This document shows positions 1-12,984 of a DNA stretch of 64,000 nucleotides, one piece after another; position 1 is the first letter of the stretch; each line of letters starts with the position of its first letter. The notes under the pieces are model-generated. The model saw nothing but the letters and a program-made list of their open reading frames with translations, was not told the origin of the DNA and made no database searches. The translations under genes and the position numbers were made by a program. This DNA comes from Engraulis encrasicolus (lineage: Eukaryota > Chordata > Actinopteri > Clupeiformes > Engraulidae), in the NCBI RefSeq assembly GCF_034702125.1, contig NC_085869.1, forward strand, positions 53,124,884 to 53,188,883, given 5' to 3'.

Positions 1-113
<113 letters not shown>

Positions 114-221
114 GGTGCATGTGAAGGTACAGTGCCATGGCTTCCAGGTAGACAACCTTTTCAGAAAGCTATCTTCATGAAACTTTGATGTCCTTGAGGA
201 ACAACTGAACCAGACCAGCCT

Positions 222-224
<3 letters not shown>

Positions 225-274
<50 letters not shown>

Positions 275-282
275 ACACACAC
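225..282. repeat. (CA)n microsatellite
   Basis: A CA dinucleotide array with two CG-containing interruptions near its right end. It is the reverse complement of the GT array that starts the window, so the pair forms an inverted arrangement. Confidence 0.95.
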
Positions 283-3200
283 TCGTGCACGCACCATTGA
301 CCATACACACCATTGACCATTCACCTATTGCACCCACCCTTCTCACGTGTCATCTGGCGTGGGATCACATTTAAAGACATGAGGCGTCTCCTTCCAATCA
401 TTAGCCACGCTCATTAAATAATCATACCCATATTAGCAGATGTTTGTTGTCTAGGCTTGCTATCCCAAGCTATCTCCCTAGCAACTCCGCTATTCACACA
501 ACTCATGCCAAACATAAATAGACCGAATAATATTTTTTGGGTCAAATGAGTCAAAGAGATCTATCAAGTAAAGCAAATAATGAAAAAACTACAAGAGTCT
601 TGGGTCTTTTCTTTGTCCTCCTGTTCAAATTTGTTGGGTTTTCCTCCATAAAGGCCTGATAACCTGTAATTTTAGCTTCCGTGACCCAAACAAAAGAAGT
701 GGTTCCACTGGCGAACTTGAGCCGCAAGGCCCTCCAAAGAAACAGGTTTTTTTGTTTGTGCAATGTGGCTGAAAGCTTGCTGAAATATAAGATACTTGCG
801 AGGATAAAAGAGGGGTTTGTCTTGCCTGTGTTTGCTGGCCAGACAAAGACACAGAAATGAGCTAACTCCCTTTTCTCAGTGCAAGGAAGAGAAATAGGAC
901 CATATATTGAATTCCATGTTAAATGTTGATCTCAGTGAAAAAGTTCCTATTTAACACGGTAAGAAGTTCTGAATGGTCATGCATCTGTATGGATGTGTTG
1001 AATGTTGCTCTCAGAGACTTTTCTTTATAACATGGTCGTAGTTAGTTTCTTGAGTCAAATGTTGAATTGCAGATCTGGGGCCTGTGTTGTTTAACAGTTC
1101 CTTTCTTCAAAGGTATGCAGACACAGTGAAAGATGGATAGAAGTCATACAAGCTGAATTAGAGCTATCATTGTAGGCTTTATCAAGGGAGCTTATTTGGT
1201 TTCTGTTTCTAAATCAGCAAAATGCATACAAATACAGCTAGTTGCCAGGCTACTTTTGTTAGAGTGTAATTAATTTCACAATAATTTATAATTGCTCTGA
1301 AACACTAAGCTGTGCAGACGCCAAATATGGCAAGACGCCTGATGATTTATCTTGTGGCAAGCATTCCCCATACTGGTGGCAGTTCCATAAAGTTAACTCA
1401 AGAGCAACTCAGATTCCACAGACAGCCCATTCCTCAAGTCAATGATCCATGTAACACAAACCAGTTTCTGAAAATGTCACCAATGTGGCTGATGACTGCC
1501 TTGTCACTCTGTCAAGATAAGAAAACACTGTTTTTTTTTTTGCCGGGCACATATGCCTCTCCCTGACAAACAGGAACACCATCTCATATGGTGCAATCTA
1601 CTCGGGCGCCTGTGTATTGATTAAAGCAGATACTTCAGCAGTTCATCTTCACCAAGTCTCATATTCCAGTGCCAATATTCTCTTGACGGGTCATTCATGC
1701 GGGGAGATCATATGGTTTAATTACCTTCCTGCCTTCCTGCTGTACGGTGTGCTACCATGACAAGTCAAATGGGATGCACTCCACACACAGGCCATTAAAC
1801 AAGAAACAGATGACGGTAAAGCGTTAACATCTCAAATGCCACGGTGCCTTGGGTCTACGCTTTAAGCGGATGTCCTGGGCTTCTCGTGCATGTGAGTGAA
1901 TCCAGATGCATGCCCCATCATAAAGGTGAGCCATAAAGATTGTTTACATGAAGAGATGGTAGTAGTACATGCAAGATCCAGTCATTTGGTAGTCTAGCTG
2001 TTGGCAGTCAGCCTAAACTAAATTGATGTCTTAGGACTATAGCACACTTACGTACAGCCCATACAAATATCAAGCCTAAAATGGTAGCAAGCCCAGCACA
2101 GCATCTTGGATTCATACATTTCAAATATAAATCTGTGGTAACGTTTAGGAGACAGTGTATAATAACAAGTATTAAAAGTTGCTGCTAGCACAGCAGAAAA
2201 GTGCAGGCCTTGCATGTGAGGGTTCTTCTCAACAATTAGCACGGTGTGTTGTGATGAAAGAACTGATTGGGACATCTGTTTTCAAATGTGGCAGGGGTAT
2301 TTTCTTTCTTGTCAGCATTTTGTAATAGCTTCCCAACAGGTCTCCCAGGCTCAGACTTTGAAATTAGCATTTTCTTCTTCCCACCCCACCCCCAGGGAGA
2401 AGGCTGGCTGACTCTTTTAAACTGGGGGTTAACATGGTAAGGCGGCCCCCAATTGTGGCTTAATGAAAAAAGCAACCCAGTACTGCTTAACATAACTTAA
2501 GTGATAGTGCCACTAACCATACGACATTTTCTCATACTCTATCAGAGCGTCCTGAAAACATGAAATCGTGTAATAATCCTAGAGAGGCAAGACCTGTAAT
2601 TACAAATAACGCAAGAATATATTACTGTTTCAAATGTTTTAATAACAAAAATACTTCAGTTATCATGTTTGCTTTCATTACACGAACAGCATCTCTCTTT
2701 TTTCTGCTATACAGTGTTTCATTCTACTATTTTGGTAAGAAATTAAAAGTGCTCAGTAGTGAACCATGTAGCAGGCAAAATCTAGGGACACTCTCCAGTC
2801 CATGCTGCATGATGTATAATACGCTACTTCGGTGCCTCCAGGAACAAAGTGGGAACCTGCCACTGAGTCCTGAGACCGAGGCGAAATTTATATGTTCGTT
2901 CTACAGTATTATGTCACGATGGAACAGGTGTGGCGTCGCGCAGTCCTCCCTACGCGTCGATAGCTCCATGAACATCAATGTTTAATGTGGTTGTCAACTG
3001 ATGAAAAATTGGCAGCATACGAGCCGACTCCAAACGCGTGGTCCTCCTCATCCGCCACATCCATCTTACATGCCCAAGAGAAAATGGTTGTGTGCGAGAA
3101 TGAGAGCACGGGCGTTACGCATGATCAACTCCATGTCCCCAAAATTCTCACAGTGCTCAACTCCTTCCATACACCATCCGGTTTGAAAATTCAGTGAAAG

Positions 3201-3482
3201 CAGCAACAAAAGACGGGCCAGCCCGTTCTAGGCCTTTTTATCTTGTTCTGTCGTAAGCATTCGAGTTTTTTTTGTTCAGTTCATCACAGCAAACCACCTG
3301 CGCCATGGTGGTGGCGCCGAGATAACACATGAGGTGTTCAAACAAACAAACCCAAATGAGAATGACAACAAGTTGGAAACACTTCAAATTAAAATGTAAA
3401 CGGTGCAACAGATGATTGGTATGAGATACCAAAAGGGCACATAAATGTCACATATAGGCTATAGTGCATGGGTATGACGGCC
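283..3482. other. No gene recognised; part is probably arl4c 3' UTR
   Basis: About 3.2 kb of unique-looking AT-rich sequence. Open frames here are short, lack recognisable domains and have no supporting splice pattern. The segment next to arl4c is probably its 3' untranslated region on the minus strand. Minus-strand ATTAAA hexamers occur near 2985 and 2642, but I cannot decide which, if either, is used. Confidence 0.5.
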
Positions 3483-4061
3483 CTACCGCTTCTTTTTCTG
3501 CTTAAGCGATTTCCGTCTCTTGAGAATCATTTCATAAAGTTTATCCATGCCCTCGGTAAGTCCCTCGCCTATAATCGCACAGCAGGGCTGGATGTGATAT
3601 GGCGTGGATGGAGAGAGTTCGTGCAGAGCCAGTTGTTTCTCAATGTCAACCACGGGGAGAGATTTGGGCAGGTCCTGCTTGTTGGCGATCACCAGGAGCG
3701 GCGTACCTTGATTCTCTGCGAATTTGGTGACTTTGTGAAGCTCAGTCTTTGCCTCCTCAAGGCGGTCCACATCTACCGAGTCCACAACGTATATGATGCC
3801 GTCCGTGCACCTACTGTAAGATTTCCACAAGGGCCGGAGCTTCTCCTGGCCACCGACATCCCAAAAATGACAGCTGATACCTTTGGCATTGCCATTGCTC
3901 AGTTTGATCTTCTCCGTGTTAAATCCTATTGTGGGCACGGTGTTGACAAACTCGTTGAATTTCAGACGGTACAGGACAGTCGTTTTGCCAGCGGAGTCCA
4001 AGCCCAGCATCACAATATGCAGCGACTGGAAGGCCGATACGTTGGAAAAACTGTTGCCCAT
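3483..4061 (-). CDS. arl4c: ADP-ribosylation factor-like protein 4C (Arl4c)
   Basis: Small Arf-family GTPase of 192 residues, the same length as mammalian ARL4C and almost identical to it as I recall that protein. Known family role: a plasma-membrane GTPase that recruits cytohesins and acts in actin remodelling, tubulogenesis and endosomal traffic. Visible motifs are Gly2 for N-myristoylation, the P-loop GLDSAGKT at about 20-27, switch II WDVGGQE at 67-73, the NKQD guanine-specificity motif at 127-130, CAI at 161-163, and a basic C-terminal tail KRRKSLKQKKKR that in Arl4 proteins serves membrane and nuclear targeting. The coding region has no intron, as in mammals. I chose the ATG at 4061 because it gives MGN at the N-terminus and has A at -3 and G at +4; a TTG two codons upstream in frame is not needed. 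The stop is TAG. Arl4a and Arl4d are less likely, because the N-terminus and the GLDSAGK and TIGFNTEKIKLSNG segments are Arl4c-type. Confidence 0.97.
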   Translation of the reverse strand: MGNSFSNVSAFQSLHIVMLGLDSAGKTTVLYRLKFNEFVNTVPTIGFNTEKIKLSNGNAKGISCHFWDVGGQEKLRPLWKSYSRCTDGIIYVVDSVDVDRLEEAKTELHKVTKFAENQGTPLLVIANKQDLPKSLPVVDIEKQLALHELSPSTPYHIQPCCAIIGEGLTEGMDKLYEMILKRRKSLKQKKKR

Positions 4062-5537
4062 TTTCAAAACAGGTGACTGTGCTCTGCTCTCAGCTCAGCT
4101 GTATATACGTGTCCGACAGCATATAGTCCCAAGATGCGTCGGGTTTTTCCGCGCGTCAAGGAAACCTTCAATGTCGCATTGACACAGTTCTGTTGGAAAA
4201 TACAATGTAGAATTCCGATAGGCCTACCCGGACAGCAATGAATGGTAGCCTTGCGCTTAAAGTGTTACCTTCCCCAGTAACGAGCAATACAAAAATACAT
4301 TAGCATTCTACAGAGAAGTCCTGATGTTTACTCCCATGTGATGTCTTCGTCTCGTTCAACCGGTTCAGAAGGAGGCCTTGCCTGAAATACCTATGCGTTC
4401 ACACATGCAGAGGCGAAGGTGCGTTCTCCTGTCTTGGCGGCTCCAGTCTCTGTCCAGTACCACAATCGGGTATTTCTGACTCGGTACATCCAGTGAGCAT
4501 GCAATGTAACCAGTAGACTACCCGCCCCGACTGGTCTTCGTGTGGAGACAGAGCAACGGTAAAGATAACCGGGGTGGTGGCAGATCAGCTACCACGCCGG
4601 TGGAGGCAGAACACGCACTGACTCAATAGCCTGCTGTGTTTGTAGCTGAAGCCTGCAGAGCGGCGTTACGCTAAAGATACTCCGCCCACAAATTCAAAAA
4701 CAAACCAAGACCCTTCTCCAACCAAACTATCGCTGATGGCGCTGTTGATAAGAACCATGCCAAGAAGCAAACAGAAAATTACCCCTCAGTATTTGGGATT
4801 ATTTGACATAGGCCTAATAATTTCGTCAAGGTTAATTAATTAAACTAAAATAGGGCCCACAACAATATACCTGATTATAATTACAAAATAGTGTTACAGT
4901 TATAGTAGGCCTATAACAATTCCTCACCAAACTAAACAATGCATCTGTGTTATTATGGTGTTATAGCTTATGTGGCGTAATGATGGTTAGATTTCCACGT
5001 GTTTAAAATGATTTCTACAAGGCCCTACTATTTGTATGCAGCGCCTTTCAGGGCTATTTTGGAGGAATGCTACCCCCTATCGACTTCCCTTAGTTAAAAA
5101 CAAAACAAAACAAACAAAAAAACAGCTACAACTGGCTTGTTCTGAGTTTGTAATTTGCTTTTTGTTTTCAAACATCAATTACAGTAACGTTTTTTTAAAG
5201 TAGATTTTATAGTAGTTGGCTTACTGTTTACCATAGTAGCCTACAAAGAAATATTACTACATTTTAAAACACCAGGCCTGTCCTTACTATTTTACACATG
5301 TGGTATAGCCTAACAACTAGGCCCTAGGTTTATTTTAACTATTTACTGTAAGCCTACTATTATTGACTAATAACAATACTAATACTAATAATTAGCCTAC
5401 TATAAGTAATACGAAACTATGTAGGCCTACTAAAACAGTTTTTTTTAAATACACTACATTTTTTCACTCTACGATCCCACAATTCCCACTTTATTTCATC
5501 TTGACGAAATTATCACCTTCCCATATCGTCCTGCTGA
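4062..5537. other. arl4c upstream region, no further gene seen
   Basis: The first few hundred bases presumably hold the arl4c leader and promoter. A TATATA stretch lies at 4101-4106, only about 40 nt before the ATG, so it could be a core promoter only for a very short leader. Beyond about 4.7 kb the sequence becomes AT-rich with recurrent AGGCCTAC words. No exon or domain was found. Confidence 0.4.
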
Positions 5538-5606
5538 TTTTCTTTTCTTTTCTTTTCTTTTCTTTTCTTTTCTTTTCTTTTCTTTTCTTTTCTTTTCTTT
5601 TCTTTT
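5538..5606. repeat. (TTTTC)n pentanucleotide microsatellite
   Basis: About 13 near-perfect tandem copies of a TTTTC unit, which form a pure pyrimidine tract on the plus strand. Confidence 0.97.
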
Positions 5607-5829
5607 ATGTGATCCTACGTAAAGATGTGTCATTAATTTTCAGCAAATAATGTTTAGGCCAAATTATAAGTGATTTTTCACATTACATTATGTGTAAGGA
5701 GACATATTCTGCCTACTGGAAAAGTGGGATACGAACCTGTAACCCTCTCGTTCAAAACTCCCTTACTACCATGTCAAAAAAGTTGACCTAGACCTACAAT
5801 AGTGCACCTGTAAAATACCATTTAATAGG

Positions 5830-6140
5830 CTACTTTAGGAAACTATCGGATTCTGCTCTATAGGGTTCGACTTCCGACCCGCCAGGTTGGGGGGTGGGGG
5901 GATGATGTGGGTTATTAACCAATGCTCTCCTCCATCCTTCTCCAACTGAGGTACCCTGAGCATGGTACCGTCCCGCTGCACTGCTCCCTTTCGGGCGCCA
6001 TTGGGGGCTGCCCCCTTGCATGGGTGAGGCATACATGCAATGTTGTTGTGTGCAGTGTTCACTTGTGTGCTGTGGAGTGCTGTGTCACAATGACAATGGG
6101 AGTTGGAGTTTCCCAGTTGGGCTTTCTATGCTGACTAATT
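5830..6140 (+). repeat. SINE-like interspersed repeat
   Basis: Contains a polymerase III B-box-like word (GGGTTCGACTTCC, about 5862-5874). This is followed by a GC-rich body (CGGGCGCCATTGGGGGC) and a tail ending in CACAATGACAATGGGAGTTG, a combination I recognise as repetitive in fish genomes. Boundaries are approximate and no target-site duplication was identified. Confidence 0.55.
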
Positions 6141-6245
6141 ATGCCGACTTATTCTCATTGGGGTCCAGTGAAGAGAAGACATTAACTGATGCATACATTA
6201 TATTATATTATACACGCAGGCTATGAAGGGATCAGCAGAGATATA

Positions 6246-6440
6246 AGCAGAGGTGTCAAAACTAAAAGTAGAAGTAGTTTCATGGTGTAAGTAGGCTACA
6301 CCACTATTTCAATGTTATTACAGTGTTTTCACACCAGTTTTTCCATTGTAGATGCAGCGTAACAGTGACCGGATCAGGTGATCGTAAGACAGGTTGCCCA
6401 GTTACTCAGTGAAGTACCCTGTTTAGGAGGAAAACTTTGA
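6246..6440 (+). repeat. Interspersed repeat starting AGAGGTGTCAAAACTAAAAG
   Basis: This segment starts with the same words as 44135-44400 (GAGGTGTCAAA, CTAAAAGTA) and shares interior words with it (GATCGTAAG). Its start also resembles the outer end of the miniature element at 10671-11137. It therefore looks like a copy of a dispersed family, probably a DNA-transposon derivative. The right boundary is uncertain. Confidence 0.5.
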
Positions 6441-7849
6441 TTCCAGAGTCAAGCTGGACACGAATATGGGTAGATGCAGCATGGAGCTCAGCAAAAGCAT
6501 ATAGTTGGTGTAATGCACCACCTAGTGGGGTTTGATGGCAGTTGCGTTTTAAGAATTTTATAGAAAACAGTGGCAATTTTTTATGACTTTACCTAATCTG
6601 CAATGTGAGTTGTAGGATTGCATTCAGCTGAAACGTAATGATTTGGGGAACTCAAGCTTGTGGGGTTTGACATGGTGCTTGCCTTTTAGTGTCTGCGTGT
6701 GTCAATATGCCTGTTATCTTTCCCTCTTTTTCTCCATTTCATTCAATTTTAGTTTGGGCATGCATTTTTCAACCCACTGTACAATGTACATTGAATAGAG
6801 AAAGTAACAGAGGGATCCAGGGACAATGAGCCCTGGTATTAATTATAATGAACTTTTGCCCTTGGATTTGTATACCCTGAGTTACAAAGTAAATAATCAA
6901 ACACATAGTATTAGTATTGTTTTGGATAAAAGTTAAATTTGTCAGATGATATACGTATCACATTCACAATGTCTCATTCTAAAAATGTTAATTTCACAAT
7001 GCCCCATTGCATAGTAAGTGAGTGGGATGCTTTTCTTCTGCACAAAATGTTGGAGCCTTGACACAAAGAACCATGGCCATCGTCCCTGTATGGCTTGGGG
7101 CGTATAAGTAGTGTCATCATGACCGTACACAGATTCAGGTTACACACATTCAGGTTACTCAGGGTGCAGTGGCATAGTAGTAGTAGTAGTGGTAGTAGCA
7201 TAGTAGTATTGCATGACAAGTGTGTAGGATTACTTTCACTGCATTTCTTTCTTGTATCCACCAGGTGTCAGGTTTCGTGTAGGATCTGTAGAGCTCCTAT
7301 CTGGAGTCTAGACAATGTGTCTCTTTCCTCATGAAAGTAAACCCCCGAAGCAGGAACACATCAGTTTAGTAATAATATTAATGTTGTGAATGTAGTGTTT
7401 TGGGCATGGAAACACTGCAATCCTAACAGAACCTTTTTCACAAGGGTTAGGTAAGTGGCAGCTATGACAAATTTAGTTCATTACGGAACAGCACTGTGGC
7501 CAGTGGCTTGACATTTTGCTAAATGGCAAACGGTTGTGTTGAATGTGTTTAATGTGAGACCAAAACTGCCACACTCAATCATGTAAATTACCGTCTGGGT
7601 TTTGGAAGAGGACTGATAGATGCAGACAAACAGGGGATGTCAAGATTATATTTTCAAATAAATTACAAAGAGCGACGTAGCATTTTTGAAGTTAGTTTAG
7701 TGAATTCAATGTGTAAGTAGGCTACACCACATGCTTCGAGCCATTAAAAAAACGCTATTAAAAATACATTAAAAAAGTCAATCTTTCAAAGAAGTTGATG
7801 CTGCAAGAAGAAAGTAGTATGACACTTTGCTTTCTGGTAGGCCTATGTG
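6441..7849. other. Intergenic, no feature seen
   Basis: Unique-looking sequence with only short, domain-free open frames and a small GTA-rich patch near 7177-7205. Nothing supports a gene. Confidence 0.4.
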
Positions 7850-8025
7850 AGGTCAGCCATGGCCTAATGGTGAGGGAGAGAGCTTCGCCGGTTTGAAACC
7901 CACTCTTACCTCTCCCTACACCTTCATCCATGGCTGAGGGCACCTAACCCCACACTGCTCCAATACCCTGTAAATAACTGTAAGTCGCTTTCGATAAAAA
8001 CGACCGCTAAGTGCAATGTAATGCA
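7850..8025 (+). repeat. tRNA-derived SINE
   Basis: Shows a polymerase III A-box-like TGGCCTAATGGT at about 7860 and a B-box GGTTTGAAACC at about 7890. The 3' end GTAAGTCGCTTTCGATAAAAAC...CTAAGTGCAATGTAATG is the tail typical of tRNA-derived fish SINEs. Length and layout fit a nearly complete copy. Confidence 0.75.
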
Positions 8026-8411
8026 TATATTATTCAACCACAGATTAAGTATATCAGAGTGTAAGAATAAAGAATTGCTTGCACATTTAAGTGCTAGCAA
8101 GTCAAGACCTGTCAGCCAGTCTGTACAAATTATCAGTAAAAAGAAATGAGTCAGTTATGAAGTAGGCCTATATAGAATAAGATGAATGGTGCTGCTGCCG
8201 CAGGCAAAGAAAAGAATGATAGTAATCACAGACTTTTTTTTACTGGCCTGGGCTTGCACATATTTCCTGTGCCACTGTACAAAATACCGTGACCAAGTCA
8301 TTCTGGTCAAGTTGTGAAATTCCAATCTCTCCCCAAATTGGGGTCAATTGCATTTTTCCAAGCCTTGATGGAGCAGGTTGAAGGTGAAGACACTAGTTCT
8401 GTGGCTGGTGG

Positions 8412-8610
8412 CTACCCTGTAAAAATGAAAGGTTCTTCAAAGAAGCCTTGGTTGCCTCTGTAGGTCCCTAAAAGTTATCTGTGTTATCTGGAGGTTCTTC
8501 CACAAACTTTTAGGTTCTTCCAAGAACCACTGGGATTCCTGAGGGAACTTTTGGTTTCCTTCTAAGAGCAACAGAGGGTTCTTTGAAGAACCTTCACATT
8601 TTACGATGTA
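8412..8610. mobile_element. Palindromic miniature element (MITE)
   Basis: The two ends are inverted copies: GAAAGGTTCTTCAAAGAA on the left and TTCTTTGAAGAACCTTCACA on the right. The interior repeats GGTTCTTCC and CAAGAACC words. The roughly 200-bp length and lack of coding capacity fit a MITE. No clear duplication of flanking sequence was found. Confidence 0.6.
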
Positions 8611-9163
8611 GTCAGAGGAAAGAGCTTAATACAGCTTCAACCAGCAGCATGCAGAGGCATTAAAAGACACAGGTTGCCCTATGAGAACTTGGTTTACAAG
8701 GCAACCTGTCCACCCTAACACTAGGAGAGCTGTATAATTGTGTTATAGCCAGGCTAGTAATGCACAACACAGAACATCCAGCGTTGGGCTGGGTTGATGA
8801 CGTTATTAGTCTCCCCCTCTCAGCACCCATGAGTGTTGTGTAAAAATGTGTTGTGTATGCCTGAGAATCCCTAGCCTAGCCATAGCTTTGCACAGGCCCT
8901 AGCAGCAGAAAATACATGTACAGTCCGGCTTGAGATCACCATACTGGCTCACCATACTGACTGATAATTGTTCACAGTTTTTTAAAACTGGGTGCTGAAT
9001 CCTACTTAAAACATAGATGAATGAAATAAGCGAAGGACAGTACTCTTTAGGGTTTTCTTTGTTTATTTGATCAGACACAACCCTTTTTCGGTGTGCAATG
9101 GCGATTCACTGTTATGGTCTGGCTCACCAGGCTATTCTTGATACATTGGCATAAGGTTTAAGT

Positions 9164-9462
9164 CAGTGGTTCTTAACCTTTTTTTCTTCATGCTCCCCCT
9201 TACCCGTGACCAAGACAAGCTGGGCACCCCAAACCAAAACTTATACACATGTATACGAACTAAAAATGATTCGCGTGATTAATTACAATGATTCTTGCTT
9301 GAGATATCAATCAATTCCTTAATGACTTGACATGTGGACCAAAACAGGTTTTGATTTGGCCTAATTATAATGTTCACTTACAGAATTTTAGTCACAACCT
9401 CAATACAAACAAAATTCCGCGCACCCTCTGAAATCTCTGGCACCACAGGTTAAGAACCACTG
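9164..9462. mobile_element. hAT-type MITE with perfect 8-bp target-site duplication
   Basis: Terminal inverted repeats CAGTGGTTCTTAACC and GGTTAAGAACCACTG bound a 299-bp non-coding element. The identical 8-mer GTTTAAGT flanks it at 9156-9163 and 9463-9470. An 8-bp duplication with CAGTGGTTC-type ends is characteristic of hAT elements. A second copy of the same family lies inverted at 57467-57742. Confidence 0.9.
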
Positions 9463-10094
9463 GTTTAAGTGACTGGAGGGCTGAATTTATAAGACTTTTT
9501 ATATTATGCTGAGAGTATTTTGCCCTTACCCATCTTCTCAGTAACCAACTTCCATCACAAAGTGAAACCATGAATTGTGGCTGTTGTAGTACAGGGTGAG
9601 TGTATATCTAAAGGACTCATTTTCAGGAGTTGCCAAATCACAAACAGTAGACTACGGGTACCTGAGAGAAATCCGCACTCTGCTTTTAGACTAAAAGACT
9701 GCATTTACAAGAGCAAATATTTCATAACATAACCTTCTTTGGGCATCTTTTGATTTCGGTTGTTAAATCAAACCGTTGCTCAATTTGTCTTTTTTAAGGG
9801 GTTTGCGATTCTCTCTCATTTCTCTGTCCTGGCAGAGTCTAGCCCTTGGTGATTGATGAGTGTGAAGCCATCTCTGCCAAGGCTCCTCTCCGGAGTACAG
9901 GAATGCACTCCCAAGCTCCTAACCCGACCAGGCCAGGCCTGGGAGTGCCAGGAGTACCAGTCACCACCTCACTGCTGTCTCACATGCTGTCTCATCTCCT
10001 TAGACACACACATGCACACAGACACACACATACACACATGCGCGCATGCACTCGTGCACCCACGCACACACACATGCACGCACAGGCACGCAAA

Positions 10095-10648
<554 letters not shown>

Positions 10649-10670
10649 CATAACATTGTGTAGAATCTAG

Positions 10671-11137
10671 AGGTGTCCTAAGCGGTTACACCATTTACTC
10701 CATTATACCTAATGAATCTACATTACAGTACATTTCAATATGCTGTTGTATTGCTCATTCTACCCTTGACTTGTCAGTACCCAGTGATGCCACATTTTTC
10801 GGCTCAGCCCTTTCCGAGATACGAGCTATTCTAATGGGGGCAGTGTTTGTTTACATTTTAAAAAATATTAACACAGGCCTACTCCAAATATTTTCCCAAA
10901 AGGTACCGCTGTTTGCCAGTTGTCTGCTGATGTTGTATAACCTTTTGGATTTTTTTGGGAATACATTTTTAAAAAGCCCTGCCCCCATTACAATGACCAG
11001 GAACTCGGAAAAGGCTGAAGAAGAAAAAAAAAATCTCAGGTACTGACAAGTCCAGGGTAGTGTGAGCATTACAACTGCATGTTGAAATTGACTGAACTGG
11101 TCCTTTAACTTTTTATTTTACTTTTGACACCGCTGGT
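10671..11137. mobile_element. MITE with long terminal inverted repeats
   Basis: The outer ends read AGAGGTGTC and GACACCGCT. Arms of more than 100 bp are inverted copies: CTACCCTTGACTTGTCAGTA from about 10760 matches the reverse complement of the segment ending near 11059, and both arms carry TTTCCGAG and AATGGGGGCAG. TAGAATC occurs just outside both ends and may be the target duplication, though the offsets are not symmetrical. There is no coding capacity. Confidence 0.7.
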
Positions 11138-12984
11138 ATAGAATCGAACATGAATCAGGTGTAATATTCCCACTGACATGGTATGGTCTCTTACTATCTC
11201 TCTTCATAATGCAGAAAGATTGCTGCTTCATTTGCTACTTCATTTATTAATGCAAGTCAGTCAGTCACCCAGTCAGTCAGTCAGTCATTCATGTCTCTTA
11301 TCCATTCCTTATATGACTCGATCCAATATGCGTGCACACTTCCCCTCAATTTTTCATGTGGAAGACGGATGCACATAGATATCTATATGAACATACAGAG
11401 GTGAGTCTCTTGTTTTTTTTTTTACCGGTGCCATATAGCAGCTTCAGAATGTATAGAACTCATTAGCCACTTTCTCACGGTTTTTATTAATTGCATTGTT
11501 AGCTTCACTATTCTGATTTTATGTATTATTACGTTATTGTTTGTACAGTGTTCACTGCTACAAGATGTACTCTGAAACATCGCTCCTGAAATCACCAAGG
11601 GTCTTAACCCCTTAGTGCAGAGCCTATGTTATAACGTTACTGTCACCAAAATTGTAATGGCTATGTCTTAATCTGTTACTTAAGGCTCTCTGTACTGTCA
11701 TTGCAATGTTGTTATGATGTTGTTGAGCACTTTCAGCAAATCGTGAATAGGCCCACCGGCGACCCCATCTGCAGTAAGAGGCTAGGACTTGGTCATTATC
11801 CTTTTAGTAACAGCAAGCTAGTAGTGGCTCTGCAAGAAGGGGCAAATGGTTGATCTTGAACAACTTTTTCAAACTTAGGGCTCATTTGAAATTTTCACAA
11901 ATGTCCCGAGGCCCACATCTGACCCAATAAATGAAAAGGCAGCACACACAAAACATGATTTTGAGACATTTTTAGACAATAATTTCAAGGCCCACTTGGA
12001 ATACCTCCAGGGCTCACCAGTGGGCCACGACTCACAGTTTGAAGAACATCACTAACCTAGGAGATTTTTCTATACTTTTTGACTAAACTTACTACACTTA
12101 CTATCTTGAGCGATGCAATAACTTGCAGCGGTGCATACGTATGTTTCATCACTAATGGCCCCCATGGGCATGCCACAAAGCCATAAAGAACAGAGATGAT
12201 GTTCAGAAAAAAAATGTTTGATATCTTCTCATAGCTCCCAGACACCTCTTCTTTTGAAGATCATTAGTGTATAGCGCACCCGCCTTGATCGTTTTAAAAT
12301 ACATCGTCTTCATTTTTAATGCACCATGTCTTTTTTTTTACATAAAGTAGCACTTGAGGTATACAGTACACAAAGACATGTGGCTAAGTGGCAAGTGGTT
12401 AATCATTTACAAGCGTGACGAATATAAAGTAGGTCACGGTAATAACAATGCCTGGCTGATTAATTGAGCAGCGCTTTATGCTGAAGCCAGCATCTTCAGA
12501 GTGCAATTAGCGCATTTAAGAGCAGAAAGAGCACCAATTTAAAATTAATTTAGCGTTCCAGTCTTTTGTAACCATGAGACAGAGCCGGGAAGGAACGTGA
12601 AGACATTGAGCACATGGAAAACCCGCCACTGCAAGACCGATTGTGCGGTCTGAATAAGTCCTTATATTATATTTATTACCAATATGCTGGTTAAGTCCAG
12701 GCTTAATGATGTTAGTGGTGACATATTGATGTGAACTGATATATTCTTGAATGGCACTTTATTGGGTTAGAATGTTTATGAGGCGCAGTTCAGCAATACC
12801 CCAGAGGACTTTTTATATTAGGCCAATGCTATATATTTTCCTGCCCGTGATTGTCTAGGAGGTTTTGGCACAGGACGCTGGTCTTAAATGGGATTTTCAT
12901 GATGTCAGCCTGAGGGATAAATCCGAGGGTGATCTTTCAGTGATCTGTGAGGTCAGTCTGAGCCCTGGAGGGACAGTGATGAAC
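11138..12984. other. Intergenic; includes a candidate conserved non-coding block
   Basis: No gene recognised. A copy of the CCCCTTA(A/G)TGCA repeat family appears to begin near 11610. Weak inverted CTTTTTCAAACTTAGGG and CACAGTTTGAAGAA ends around 11860-12050 hint at an old hAT-like remnant. 12440-12690 is unusually complex, repeat-free and rich in TAATTA-type words, which suggests a conserved regulatory element. That is inference only. Confidence 0.35.

Noticed and set aside
2560..2985. 141-codon plus-strand frame antisense to presumed arl4c 3' UTR
   Set aside because: Amino-acid content looks random and no domain or homologue is apparent.
3468..4076. 202-codon plus-strand frame across arl4c
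   Set aside because: A shadow of the arl4c coding strand; all conserved GTPase motifs are on the minus strand.
4101..4106. TATATA as the arl4c TATA box
   Set aside because: Only about 40 nt before the ATG, leaving almost no leader; not enough support.
7850..8025. Functional tRNA gene
   Set aside because: A and B boxes are present but no cloverleaf can be drawn around them, and the sequence continues into a SINE tail.
11860..12050. Additional hAT element
   Set aside because: Inverted ends are weak and no 8-bp duplication was found.
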